A stretch of 64,000 nt of DNA, from contig JAZLGR010000026.1 in the NCBI GenBank assembly GCA_045616445.1, positions 1 through 64,000 on the forward strand. The letters run 5' to 3'. The translations under genes were made by a program, and so were the position numbers. This document shows positions 25,873 through 35,029 of this stretch, one piece after another; positions within the stretch are counted from its first letter, which is position 1; each line of letters starts with the position of its first letter. The notes below the pieces were generated by a model, which did no database searches, had not been told where the DNA came from, and worked only from the letters and a program-made list of their open reading frames with translations. Origin of the DNA: Fimousia sp045616445 (lineage in GTDB: Bacteria; Bacillota; Clostridia; Lachnospirales; Lachnospiraceae).

Positions 25873-27423
25873 TTATATAATTCGATAGATCTCCATGGAT
25901 TCTATGAGGACCCGATCCACAGAAACCGATACCTCTGACTGATGTAACCAGAAGGTTGCCACTCTTTTCCCTGCGGCGAAATAAAGTTCAAGCATTCGGT
26001 CATCAATCAACATCGTCACTTCAGAAAAATCATATCCTGCCAGGAATTTATCCGGCTCCACCATCACCATTCCGGACGCGGCAGAATATTGAACCTGGGT
26101 ACCATTCACGAGCCATCTGTACTCGTTCCTGTATTCCGGATTCAGTTTCATCTTCACAAGCAATGACGCATGCTTATCGTTTTCATTATAACTGATTTTT
26201 TCATTTTCATCAATGACAGATTGTGTCAAAACAGGGACTGCCTGCTCAAATAATTCTCGTACAGGCTTCTGTATCAATACATGTTTTCCATTTTCAATTG
26301 TATAAGATAATTCAACCGGCGTGCCAAATGCACCTGTAAAGTTTCGACCATCATTCGGTACACGAAGCCACGGAATCGAGATAACACGGTCCTTTGTTCC
26401 AGAGAAGGTCTGGGCTGCATATGGATATTTGGTAACATAGGCCTTTCCCCGCTCACCAAAATCACGGAAGGTATAACCGTCGAAATCACCAGGGAAATAA
26501 AAGCCGTCGGCAGTCCAGAAGAACCAGCAGGATTCCCCATCTTCATTCTTCAGACAGAACAGATCCGGACATTCCCATGTATCCGAAAATTCCAGTCTCT
26601 GGCTTTCCACCCAGTCGGTCAGGTTGTGGGAACGGAAGATGGCATACTGGGCACCACGCAGCCAGAGTACCATAATATAGGCCTGACTTTCTTCATGCCA
26701 GAACACCTTCGGATCACGGTTGTCATAAAAGATCGTATTCACTGCAGGTTCATCCACCTTGTGAAGGGTTCTGCCCCCATCGGTGCTGTAGGCAATTTTC
26801 TGGGTGAATTCTTTGCCCTGAGACCAGTCGTTGGTATTACCAGCAGCTGTGTAGAAATAGAGGAGAGCATCCTTCGGAAGCTCCATCATACCTCTCTCAT
26901 TGACAATGCCGCTTCCTGAAAAGATGGTTCCATCCGCGTCAGGGAACATCACAGTGTCACACTGTTTCCAGTGGAGGAGATCTCTACTCTCTGCATGACC
27001 CCAGGACATGTTATCCCAGTTGATATCCCATGGATTGTACTGAAAATAGGCATGATAAACGCCATCTCTGTATACAAGACCATTGGGATCATTGATCCAG
27101 CCGCTTTTTGCTGTGAAATGGATAGACGGACGATCGTCGTCAGTTTCTGCCACTTCATCACTTACCTTCACGGTATCGAAAAAGCTTTCCGGTGCATCTC
27201 CCTTTAATATGAGGGTTTGGTCAAGATACTCCTTTAGTGGAATCTCTGCAAAAAAGTGCTGTCCATAATAGCCGGAAGCGTCCTTGTCAACGGGCATGCG
27301 AAACTCCATGATCTTCGTTTCCTGCCCACTTTCTTCTATATATAATTCAAATACTTCTTTCTCAAATCCAGGCTTCACAGGGATATGAAGATATCCCTGC
27401 AGAGCCACTATTTTCTTTTCCAT
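25873..27423 (-). CDS. GH32 fructosidase (sucrose-6-phosphate hydrolase / invertase type)
   Basis: 516 residues. Catalytic signatures: nucleophile in WINDPNG (about 109-115), RDPKVFW, and acid/base in WECPDLF. About 95 residues precede the catalytic five-bladed propeller, and a C-terminal beta-sandwich follows (from about 390). There is no signal peptide, so it acts on imported sugar. It cleaves terminal fructose from sucrose, sucrose-6-phosphate or fructo-oligosaccharides; which one cannot be read from sequence. The upstream ABC importer delivers unphosphorylated sugars, favouring the first and third. The adjoining GH3 stop codon is 1 bp upstream. Confidence 0.93.
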   Translation of the reverse strand: MEKKIVALQGYLHIPVKPGFEKEVFELYIEESGQETKIMEFRMPVDKDASGYYGQHFFAEIPLKEYLDQTLILKGDAPESFFDTVKVSDEVAETDDDRPSIHFTAKSGWINDPNGLVYRDGVYHAYFQYNPWDINWDNMSWGHAESRDLLHWKQCDTVMFPDADGTIFSGSGIVNERGMMELPKDALLYFYTAAGNTNDWSQGKEFTQKIAYSTDGGRTLHKVDEPAVNTIFYDNRDPKVFWHEESQAYIMVLWLRGAQYAIFRSHNLTDWVESQRLEFSDTWECPDLFCLKNEDGESCWFFWTADGFYFPGDFDGYTFRDFGERGKAYVTKYPYAAQTFSGTKDRVISIPWLRVPNDGRNFTGAFGTPVELSYTIENGKHVLIQKPVRELFEQAVPVLTQSVIDENEKISYNENDKHASLLVKMKLNPEYRNEYRWLVNGTQVQYSAASGMVMVEPDKFLAGYDFSEVTMLIDDRMLELYFAAGKRVATFWLHQSEVSVSVDRVLIESMEIYRII

Positions 27424-27424
27424 T

Positions 27425-29833
27425 TTACTTCTCCAATTTTAAGATCAGCTCCAATACGCGCTTTGCACAGCGGTACAGATCTTCTCTTGTAATTGCACCT
27501 GCTTCCAATGCCATCATGAGACGTTCCGGATAACCGCATCCCATCTTTATGTCATTGCCTGCAAGGGTTTCTTTATAATGTTCGCCGAGGGTGAACCAAT
27601 CAGAGGTAACCACACCCTGATAATTCCATTCACCCCTTAAGATATCTTCCAGTAATTCATGATTTTCAGAAGCGCGATATCCATTGACACGGTTGTAGGA
27701 GGACATCAACGCCCACGGATCTCCATCCTTGATGGCAATTTCAAATCCCTTAATATATATTTCACGAAGGGCACGTTCAGACACACGGGAATCACTGTTT
27801 CGACGATTGGTTTCCTTATTATTACAGCAAAAATGTTTCACTGTCGCAGCCACCTTCATGGACTGAATGCCATCGATGATCGCTGCTGCCATTTTCCCTG
27901 TCAGATAAGGATCTTCGGAATAATATTCAAAGTTACGTCCACAAAGTGGATTTCTGTGAATATTCATGGCTGGTGCAAGCCATACGCCGATATTATTCTC
28001 CTTTACTTCCTCAGCTGCTGCCACACCTACTTCACGGATCAGCGCCTGATCCCAGGTACATGCAAGCTGGGTTGCAATTGGCCATGCCGTTGTATACACG
28101 CCACGTTCCGGACGGATACGAAGACCTGCAGGTCCATCTGCTGTCATAACGGAAGGAATGCCAAATGCTTCATTGTTCCCCCATCCGTAAGTGTCTGCCA
28201 CACCCTGGTTAGGCTGGCCGCTGAGAAGATAAGCAAGATCCAGATCAGAAAGCTGTGCCATCAGATCATCTAATTCTGCCTTGCCATCTGCCACGTCATC
28301 TAAGAGAATATTCGTATTTTCTGCTTCTAAATTGTACCATGGCAGTCCGCGGGTTTCCGGTCCGTTGGCACCAAGTGCTGCTTCAGACCAGCCAATGGCA
28401 TTGGCCATATAATCAACTGGCGAAAGCTGTTCTAACGCTTCATAGCTTCCATCAGAGAGCATACGTCTTGGAAGCTCATGAGGTACACATAAGGCGCTCA
28501 GTTCTTCCACAATGATATCTTTATCCACTTCATAGGTATAATCTGCCATTTTCACGTCGCGAACGCTGTTTCCCACATAGAATTTGTAGCTGCCAGCTTC
28601 TAATACATAGGCGGACTTCTTCACCTTGCCAAGATCATCGTAGGATGCCATGCCATAAAGATCTGTCGTCAGGGTCAGTGTCTGTGTTTCGCCCGGTGCA
28701 AGCTCTTTCGTCTTGGCAAACGCCACAAGCGATCTGTTCGCTTTCTTAAGCTGTCCCTGTGGTGCGCCCACATAGAGCTGGACAACTTCTTTGCCTGCCA
28801 TGGCTCCTGTATTGGTCACACCCACTTCAAAGGAGATTTCTCCCCCTGCTTCTTTTCCTTCGATAATCGCAAGATCAAAGGTTGTATAGGAAAGACCAAA
28901 GCCAAATGGATAGTTGACTCTGTCTTTTTTGCCTTCTAAGGTCTCAAAATAGCGATATCCCACATAGATATCTTCTTCATAATTGACATAATCCGGAGAT
29001 TCATGGAATCCTGCTGTGGATGGGTAGTCCTCCAGACTCTTGGCAAATGTATCTGCCAGCTTTCCACATGGGCTGATCTCACCCAGGAGTACATCGGCTG
29101 TTGCCAATCCGCCTTCCATACCGCCCTGCCAGGACAATAATACAGAATCAATGGCATCGTTATCCGCAAACCACTGGGTATCAACTACGCCACCGACGTT
29201 GAGCACGACAATAACATTTGCAAAGGAGTTGCTGACAACATCGATCATCTTACGTTCCTTCTCTGTCAGATAATAGTCGCTCTCGCCAAAAACAGATTCA
29301 CTTAGCTGGGACTGGATCTTCTCACCCTGCTCCTGTCTGTCATAGTAGACCACCTTGCGGTCCCAGCTCTCGCCGGAGAAACGGCTTAATGCAATGACTG
29401 CAGTATTTGTATAAGCCTTTGCAGCTTCTAACAGGTCTTCAGGAACCTCAGGCTCTTCTAAAAGTCCCGGCATGCGGCCGGCTGCATACTGTTTTTCCAC
29501 TTCGTCTCTGTAATAGTCACAGAGTGGTGCAAAAAGATCCACCGGATGTTCTCTCATAGTGAATCCATCGTATAAGTTGTGTACATGTTCAACCGTAACG
29601 TCGCCACTTCCGCCACCGCCTTTGACATAATCAAAAATACCCTTTCCAAACAGAGCAAGCTTGGAAAGGGTGTTGATTGGCAATACCTGATTGTCATTTT
29701 TTAAAAGTACCATGCCTTCACGGGAAGCTCTGCGAGAAAGTGCAAGATGTGCTTCTCCGGCAGTTACTTTCGGCTGTTTTGGATAAAGGGGAACGTTCGG
29801 CGTAAATCTTGATCTCTGCCAACGTTTTAACAT
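27425..29833 (-). CDS. GH3 beta-glycosidase with swapped domain order
   Basis: About 802 residues. The usual GH3 C-terminal alpha/beta domain comes first (REGMVLLKNDNQVLPI, LALFGKG; GGMEGGLATADVL), then the FnIII-like domain (PFGFGLSYTTFD; GAMAGKEVVQLYVGAPQ), and the TIM-barrel catalytic domain is last (GPAGLRIRP; APAMNIHRNPLCGRNFEYYSEDP, partly; VKHFCCNNKETNR; nucleophile in VVTSDWF). This reversed order is known for some Ruminococcus and Butyrivibrio beta-glucosidases. There is no signal peptide. The ATG at 29833 overlaps the esterase stop region. The substrate is probably a beta-glucoside. Confidence 0.9.
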   Translation of the reverse strand: MLKRWQRSRFTPNVPLYPKQPKVTAGEAHLALSRRASREGMVLLKNDNQVLPINTLSKLALFGKGIFDYVKGGGGSGDVTVEHVHNLYDGFTMREHPVDLFAPLCDYYRDEVEKQYAAGRMPGLLEEPEVPEDLLEAAKAYTNTAVIALSRFSGESWDRKVVYYDRQEQGEKIQSQLSESVFGESDYYLTEKERKMIDVVSNSFANVIVVLNVGGVVDTQWFADNDAIDSVLLSWQGGMEGGLATADVLLGEISPCGKLADTFAKSLEDYPSTAGFHESPDYVNYEEDIYVGYRYFETLEGKKDRVNYPFGFGLSYTTFDLAIIEGKEAGGEISFEVGVTNTGAMAGKEVVQLYVGAPQGQLKKANRSLVAFAKTKELAPGETQTLTLTTDLYGMASYDDLGKVKKSAYVLEAGSYKFYVGNSVRDVKMADYTYEVDKDIIVEELSALCVPHELPRRMLSDGSYEALEQLSPVDYMANAIGWSEAALGANGPETRGLPWYNLEAENTNILLDDVADGKAELDDLMAQLSDLDLAYLLSGQPNQGVADTYGWGNNEAFGIPSVMTADGPAGLRIRPERGVYTTAWPIATQLACTWDQALIREVGVAAAEEVKENNIGVWLAPAMNIHRNPLCGRNFEYYSEDPYLTGKMAAAIIDGIQSMKVAATVKHFCCNNKETNRRNSDSRVSERALREIYIKGFEIAIKDGDPWALMSSYNRVNGYRASENHELLEDILRGEWNYQGVVTSDWFTLGEHYKETLAGNDIKMGCGYPERLMMALEAGAITREDLYRCAKRVLELILKLEK

Positions 29834-30657
29834 AAGTAGTTCTTCTCCTCTTCTTCCATATCTAATAACCATTTGATAGCGGGTTCGATTTCGGTGCTCC
29901 AGAAATTCCAGTTGTGAATACCTGGGCTCTCATGATAATGGAAATCAACCCCCATCTCTGTTAATTTTTCTTTTGCTTTATGGTTCGCTTCAATTAACAT
30001 ATCTTCGGAACCGATCGCAATATATAATTCTGGCATCTTCTTGGCTTTTAATGCACGTTTGACGCACCAGAATGGATCTTTGTTGGAATCCTTTAGCTTT
30101 GATAAATCACCGAAGATGTGCTGATAAAGATAAAAGTCACCAACAGCACCCTCTTCATTTTCCTTCATATCAGCTACTTCGTCAACTACAAATGCGGTGG
30201 AAAGACATACAATCTTGGAAAACGTATTATAATAGAAGGTTCCATTGCGGAGTGCCCCAAAGCCCCCCATGGAAAGCCCGCCAATAAATGTATCTTCGCG
30301 CTTTCTGGATAATGGGAATACGTTGCGGGTAAATTCCACAATCTCCTTCCCGATCATCTCGCCATAGTTTGTTCCTGCACTTGGTCCGTCCACATAGAAG
30401 CTGTTATCGCCGGCAGGCATAACCACTGCAATGCCATAATAATCAGCCAGCTCCTGAATACGGGTTCCTGTCATCCAGTCATTCTGGTTGCCGGAAAAGC
30501 CATGTAACAGATATAAGGTCTTGAATTTTTTCTTCTTCAAATCTCTGCTTGATGCAAATACATCCATCATCATGGAGTCTTCCACAGGCAGGATTACATT
30601 GAGATCATGATATCTCTTCAAACACTGAGATGCATAATTAATACGAAAGGTTGCCAT
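29827..30657 (-). CDS. Alpha/beta hydrolase, tributyrin esterase-like
   Basis: 276 residues of the esterase (PF00756) class. TLYLLHGFSGNQNDWM opens the domain, GGLSMGGFGALRNG is the nucleophile elbow and GIHNWNFWSTEIEPA holds the catalytic His. No signal peptide. It overlaps the start of the GH3 gene by a few bases and follows the GH13_4 gene, within the hydrolase operon, so removing acyl groups from imported oligosaccharides is plausible. The start follows GAGGAGG. Confidence 0.85.
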   Translation of the reverse strand: MATFRINYASQCLKRYHDLNVILPVEDSMMMDVFASSRDLKKKKFKTLYLLHGFSGNQNDWMTGTRIQELADYYGIAVVMPAGDNSFYVDGPSAGTNYGEMIGKEIVEFTRNVFPLSRKREDTFIGGLSMGGFGALRNGTFYYNTFSKIVCLSTAFVVDEVADMKENEEGAVGDFYLYQHIFGDLSKLKDSNKDPFWCVKRALKAKKMPELYIAIGSEDMLIEANHKAKEKLTEMGVDFHYHESPGIHNWNFWSTEIEPAIKWLLDMEEEEKNYLC

Positions 30658-30689
30658 CTATCTTCCTCCTCGCTATCAACAGGTGGTGA

Positions 30690-32543
30690 TTACTGAATCT
30701 TCTTTAACCAGTAGAAGCCGTATGCTGGAATATCCACACCGGCAGCCCTTTTAAGTTCCCCGGTAAATACATCTTCCCATACACCGTCTTCGTTGATCCA
30801 TGCAGTTTTATCAAATTCGCTGAAGTTGAATAAGCCGATCATCTTGTCGCCATCATAGTATCTTCCGATACATAAAACAGCTGGTTCGTAGGTTTCGATG
30901 GTCCACATATCTGCGTTGGATACGAATACCTTCTCTTCTTTACGTTTCTTTTCTAATTCTGCAAGGCCCATGAACATCTTACCTTCTACAGTATCAGGAT
31001 CATCGATGTTCTTTGCTAACTCCCAGTTCATTGCACCACGGTGGATGTAACGGGAATCCTGAACCTTGTTTGGATTTAATTTATAATCCCAGTCATTGAG
31101 CTGTGCGATTTCGTCACCGCTGTAAAGAACAGGGATACCAGACTGCATAAACATATATGCATGCAGTGTTAAGTCGAATCGGATTGCCTTTTCCATTGCA
31201 GCTGCATCGCCTTCATAACCAGCCTTTTCAACTCCACACATGGAAGCTGTGGTTGCACAGAAACGAGCGTCCTGTGTCACTGGATCCCAGTTATATAATT
31301 CGCCGCGGCTGTTACTGTCGCCTGCGAATCCCTGGAAGTAAAGGTTTAAGTAGTTCTTATGTCCCGGTTCGCTTGCGCCGGTTCTCTGCTGAATCTCTGC
31401 ATAGTCAAGACCCCAGCCGATATCATCATGGCAGCGAAGGTAATTTAAGAATACATAATCCTTAGGTAACCAGCTGACGATATCTAACTGCTTCTTTAAA
31501 AGTGCCACATCTCTTGTTGCAACAGTATGCCATGTTGTAGCCATTGTTGTTACATTATATAGCATGTGACATTCTGGTTTTTCTACAGTACCAAAGTATG
31601 GTACAACCTTCTGAGGTTCCATAACTACTTCACCGAGAAGTAATACGGATGGACATACGATTTCGGAAATGATTCTCATCAAACGAACAATGGTATGTAC
31701 ACGACGAAGGTTACGACAGTCTGTTCCTAATTCCTTCCAGATATAAGGAACTGCGTCAATACGGATAATATCAATCCCCTTATTCGCCAGATATAAGAAA
31801 TTGTACATCATTTCATTAAATACGCGAGGATTGGAGTAGTTTAAGTCCCACTGATATGGATAGAAGGTTGTCATGACATAATGACCGCAGTCTTCTAACC
31901 ATGTGAAGTTTCCAGGTGCAGTTGTTGGGAATACCTGAGGTACAGTCTGTTCAAACTGACTTGGAATGTTGTAATTGTCGAAGAAGAAATAGCGACTCAT
32001 ATATTCGCCTTCTCCTGCGCGGGCTCTCTTCGCCCATTCATGATCTTCAGAAGTATGGTTCATAACGAAGTCCATACATACGTTGATGCCCTTCTTATGG
32101 CATGCGCCGGTAAGATTCTCAAGATCATCGATGGTTCCAAGGTCTGGACGAACCTTTCTGAAGTCTGCAACTGCATAACCACCGTCAGAACGGCCTTCCA
32201 CAGTATCTAAAAATGGCATGAGGTGGATATAGTTTACGTTACACTTTTCGATGTAGTCGATTTTTTCTTCCACACCTTTCATATTTTTACCAAAGTTATC
32301 GATATAGAACATCATACCGAGCATATCATTACTCTTGTACCAGTCCGGATTGGATTCACGTTCTGTATCCATAGACTTTAAGTCGTTATTTCGCTCTAAA
32401 TAGAACTGATAAATGGTTTCTTCCAATTCTCCATACATATCTGGGTTATTATAGAGTTCCATATATAACCATTTCAGTTCATCATAGTTTTTTTCCAGTC
32501 TTGCCTGGAAGATTTCATCTCTTGTTTTTGTTTCTTTCATCAT
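30690..32543 (-). CDS. GH13 subfamily 4 enzyme, amylosucrase or sucrose hydrolase-like
   Basis: About 617 residues, the length of amylosucrase. The N-terminal helical domain (YQFYLERNNDLKSMDTERE region) is typical of GH13_4, followed by the barrel with DNFGKNMKGVEEKIDYIEK, nucleophile in IIRIDAVPYIWKELGT, acid/base in LLGEVVMEP and the LRCHDDIGWG stabiliser. Known members split sucrose and either transfer glucose to glucan or release it. The start at 32543 lies 5 bp after AGGAG (32540 is an alternative). It is the first gene of the operon that continues with esterase, GH3, GH32 and LacI. Expression is from the promoter at 32583-32611. Confidence 0.87.
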   Translation of the reverse strand: MMKETKTRDEIFQARLEKNYDELKWLYMELYNNPDMYGELEETIYQFYLERNNDLKSMDTERESNPDWYKSNDMLGMMFYIDNFGKNMKGVEEKIDYIEKCNVNYIHLMPFLDTVEGRSDGGYAVADFRKVRPDLGTIDDLENLTGACHKKGINVCMDFVMNHTSEDHEWAKRARAGEGEYMSRYFFFDNYNIPSQFEQTVPQVFPTTAPGNFTWLEDCGHYVMTTFYPYQWDLNYSNPRVFNEMMYNFLYLANKGIDIIRIDAVPYIWKELGTDCRNLRRVHTIVRLMRIISEIVCPSVLLLGEVVMEPQKVVPYFGTVEKPECHMLYNVTTMATTWHTVATRDVALLKKQLDIVSWLPKDYVFLNYLRCHDDIGWGLDYAEIQQRTGASEPGHKNYLNLYFQGFAGDSNSRGELYNWDPVTQDARFCATTASMCGVEKAGYEGDAAAMEKAIRFDLTLHAYMFMQSGIPVLYSGDEIAQLNDWDYKLNPNKVQDSRYIHRGAMNWELAKNIDDPDTVEGKMFMGLAELEKKRKEEKVFVSNADMWTIETYEPAVLCIGRYYDGDKMIGLFNFSEFDKTAWINEDGVWEDVFTGELKRAAGVDIPAYGFYWLKKIQ

Positions 32544-32582
32544 ATGTTCTCCTATTGACACATTCTAAAATCCCTTATTTTG

Positions 32583-32611
32583 ATTATAGTATGACAATCG
32601 TTTTCATGTAA
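32583..32611 (-). promoter_or_regulatory. Promoter of the hydrolase operon with operator inside the spacer
   Basis: Minus strand TTACAT (32606-32611), 17 bp, TATAAT (32583-32588). The spacer contains TGAAAACGATTGTCA (32592-32606), a LacI/CcpA-type site that would block polymerase when bound. Confidence 0.65.
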
Positions 32612-32766
32612 AGTGTCATATTATACAATGAAGTGTTGATTTTTTTGTATTCAATTTGTACTTTTCAATCATCTAGCATTTTGATATATTTATCAAGAGA
32701 ATGTATATGTAAGCACCATATTTCCATTGATATAATTAACGATATATTTTTTGTGAGGTAATAAAA

Positions 32767-34962
32767 ATGTCCATACACTATATAGAAAAAACAAAAACCT
32801 TTATGCTCCACACGAAGAGCACAACCTATCAGATCAAAATCGATGCCCTTGGGCGTCTCATGCATACTTACTACGGAGAACGCATCTTAGATGAGGATTT
32901 AAGCTATTTATACATCCCTGCTGACCGCGGATTTTCTCCAAACCCTTACGAATCCGGCCATGACCGTACCTATACTTTAGATGTTCTGCCACAGGAATTT
33001 TCTTCTACTGGCACAGGGGACTATCGACGATCCAGCATCGAAGTATTAAACCACGATGGCAGCCGTGCATTCTCAGGCATTTACAAAAGCCACTCCATTA
33101 CAGATGGCAAGGAAAAGATTGCAGGGCTTCCAACCACATTTGCAACAGAAGGTGATGGTACAAAGACCCTTTCCATCAAGATGACCGACCCTGTAACCGG
33201 CCTTTGTGTCATCCTCTACTACAGTGTATTTGAAGCAGAAGATGTGATTACCCGCCATGTAAAGGTCATCAACGAGTCTTCACATCCAGTTACATTAGAA
33301 AAAATCATGTCCACAACCATGGACTTTTTAAATACAGAGCTTGAGTTTATCCATTTCGATGGACGCCATACCATGGAACGTAACCTGACAAGAATTCCGG
33401 TTACCTGTGGCACAACAAGCATTGGAAGTACCCGTGGAGCTTCTTCCCACCAGCACAATCCATTTGCCATCCTCTGCGAACCAGACGCAACCGAGGATCA
33501 CGGTGACTGCTACGGCTTCTGCTTTGTCTACAGTGGTAACTTCCTCTGTGACGTGGAAAAAGATCAGTTTGCTCAGACAAGACTGACCATGGGCATCCAT
33601 CCATATGGTTTTTCTTATACCTTACAGCCGGAAGAAAGCTTTGAAGCACCGGAAGTTGTTATGACATACTCTGCAGATGGATTTGCCAGACTGTCCCATC
33701 AGTACCATGACATGTTCCGCAAGCACCTCATCAAGAGCCCATATGTGGACCAGCTCCGTCCGGTAGTCATCAACAGCTGGGAAGCTGCCTACTTTGACTT
33801 TGATGAAGAAAAACTGCTTCACATTGCAGAATCTGCCGTTGCAATGGGCGTAGACATGTTCGTACTTGACGACGGCTGGTTTGGAAAGCGCGACAATGAC
33901 TTGTCCGGTCTCGGTGACTGGTATGTCAACACCAGGAAAGTAGCAAGCGGCATCGATGGATTTGCCAAGAAAATCCATGACCTGGGATTACAGTTTGGTT
34001 TATGGGTAGAGCCTGAGATGATTTCCGAAGACAGTGATCTCTACCGCGCACATCCGGACTGGGCCATCTCCATTCCGAACCGTCAGCCAACAAGAGCACG
34101 TCACCAGCTCCTGTTAGACTTTTCCAGAGACGATGTATGTGATTACATCATCCATACCTTAAATACAATTATCGACAGCGCTCAGATCGAATATATCAAG
34201 TGGGACTTTAATAGACATTTGACCGACATTTTCTCCCATGTACTTTCTGCTGAAAAACAGGGAGAAGTGTTCCATCGCTATATCTTAGGACTGTACCGTG
34301 TATTCGACGAAGTGATCTTAACGCATCCGGATATCATCTTCTGTGGATGCTCCGGTGGTGGCGGACGTTTCGACGCTGGCATTCTGTACTACAGCCCACA
34401 GATCTGGACCAGTGATAATACCGATGCAGTGAACCGTTTGTCCATTCAGTACGGCACAAGCTTCGCTTATCCGGTCAACACCATGGAAGCCCACGTTTCT
34501 GTATGTCCAAACCATCAGACCAACCGTATCACACCGATCGATACCCGTGGAATTGTTGCCATGGGCGGCGTTCTCGGCTATGAATTTGATTCCACCAAGC
34601 TCACTCCTGCTGAAAAGGAAGTGTGCATGAATCAGATTGCAATCTACAAAAAGGACTACGATGTCATCGGCAACGGAGATTACTATCGCCTGACTGCACC
34701 GAATGACCATAATAATTTCATGGGATGGCAGTTTGTATCCAAGGACGGCGCGAAGGTCATCGCCAGCGTAGTCATTACAGAATATGAGCCAAATGGTCCT
34801 CAGCGTTTCTTAAAATTAAAGGGATTAGAAGGAGATGCATTCTACTATATTGAAGAATTAGAACAGACCGTATCCGGACGTGTCCTGATGAAGGCAGGTA
34901 TCCCACTTTCCCTGATCTTATTCCAGTATGACGCAATCCAGTATCATCTGGTGAGACAGTAA
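32767..34962 (+). CDS. GH36 alpha-galactosidase
   Basis: 731 residues, the standard GH36 length. An N-terminal beta-sandwich (to about 330) precedes the barrel with VLDDGWFGKRDND, the nucleophile in YIKWDFNRH and the acid/base in CSGGGGRFDAGIL. A C-terminal beta domain ends the protein. No signal peptide. It would remove galactose from raffinose, stachyose or melibiose after import, leaving sucrose for the divergent operon. GAGG precedes the ATG by about 8 bp. It ends at a strong terminator. Confidence 0.94.
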   Translation: MSIHYIEKTKTFMLHTKSTTYQIKIDALGRLMHTYYGERILDEDLSYLYIPADRGFSPNPYESGHDRTYTLDVLPQEFSSTGTGDYRRSSIEVLNHDGSRAFSGIYKSHSITDGKEKIAGLPTTFATEGDGTKTLSIKMTDPVTGLCVILYYSVFEAEDVITRHVKVINESSHPVTLEKIMSTTMDFLNTELEFIHFDGRHTMERNLTRIPVTCGTTSIGSTRGASSHQHNPFAILCEPDATEDHGDCYGFCFVYSGNFLCDVEKDQFAQTRLTMGIHPYGFSYTLQPEESFEAPEVVMTYSADGFARLSHQYHDMFRKHLIKSPYVDQLRPVVINSWEAAYFDFDEEKLLHIAESAVAMGVDMFVLDDGWFGKRDNDLSGLGDWYVNTRKVASGIDGFAKKIHDLGLQFGLWVEPEMISEDSDLYRAHPDWAISIPNRQPTRARHQLLLDFSRDDVCDYIIHTLNTIIDSAQIEYIKWDFNRHLTDIFSHVLSAEKQGEVFHRYILGLYRVFDEVILTHPDIIFCGCSGGGGRFDAGILYYSPQIWTSDNTDAVNRLSIQYGTSFAYPVNTMEAHVSVCPNHQTNRITPIDTRGIVAMGGVLGYEFDSTKLTPAEKEVCMNQIAIYKKDYDVIGNGDYYRLTAPNDHNNFMGWQFVSKDGAKVIASVVITEYEPNGPQRFLKLKGLEGDAFYYIEELEQTVSGRVLMKAGIPLSLILFQYDAIQYHLVRQ

Positions 34963-34981
34963 TTGAGATAGATCATAAAAA

Positions 34982-35014
34982 AGGAGATGACTTTTTTGTC
35001 ATCTCCTATTTTTT
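34982..35014. terminator. Terminator between GH36 and the PHP-fold gene
   Basis: A perfect 10-bp stem AGGAGATGAC / GTCATCTCCT with a T6 loop, followed by ATTTTTT. Confidence 0.88.
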
Positions 35015-35029
35015 GCGCTTTACAATTCT

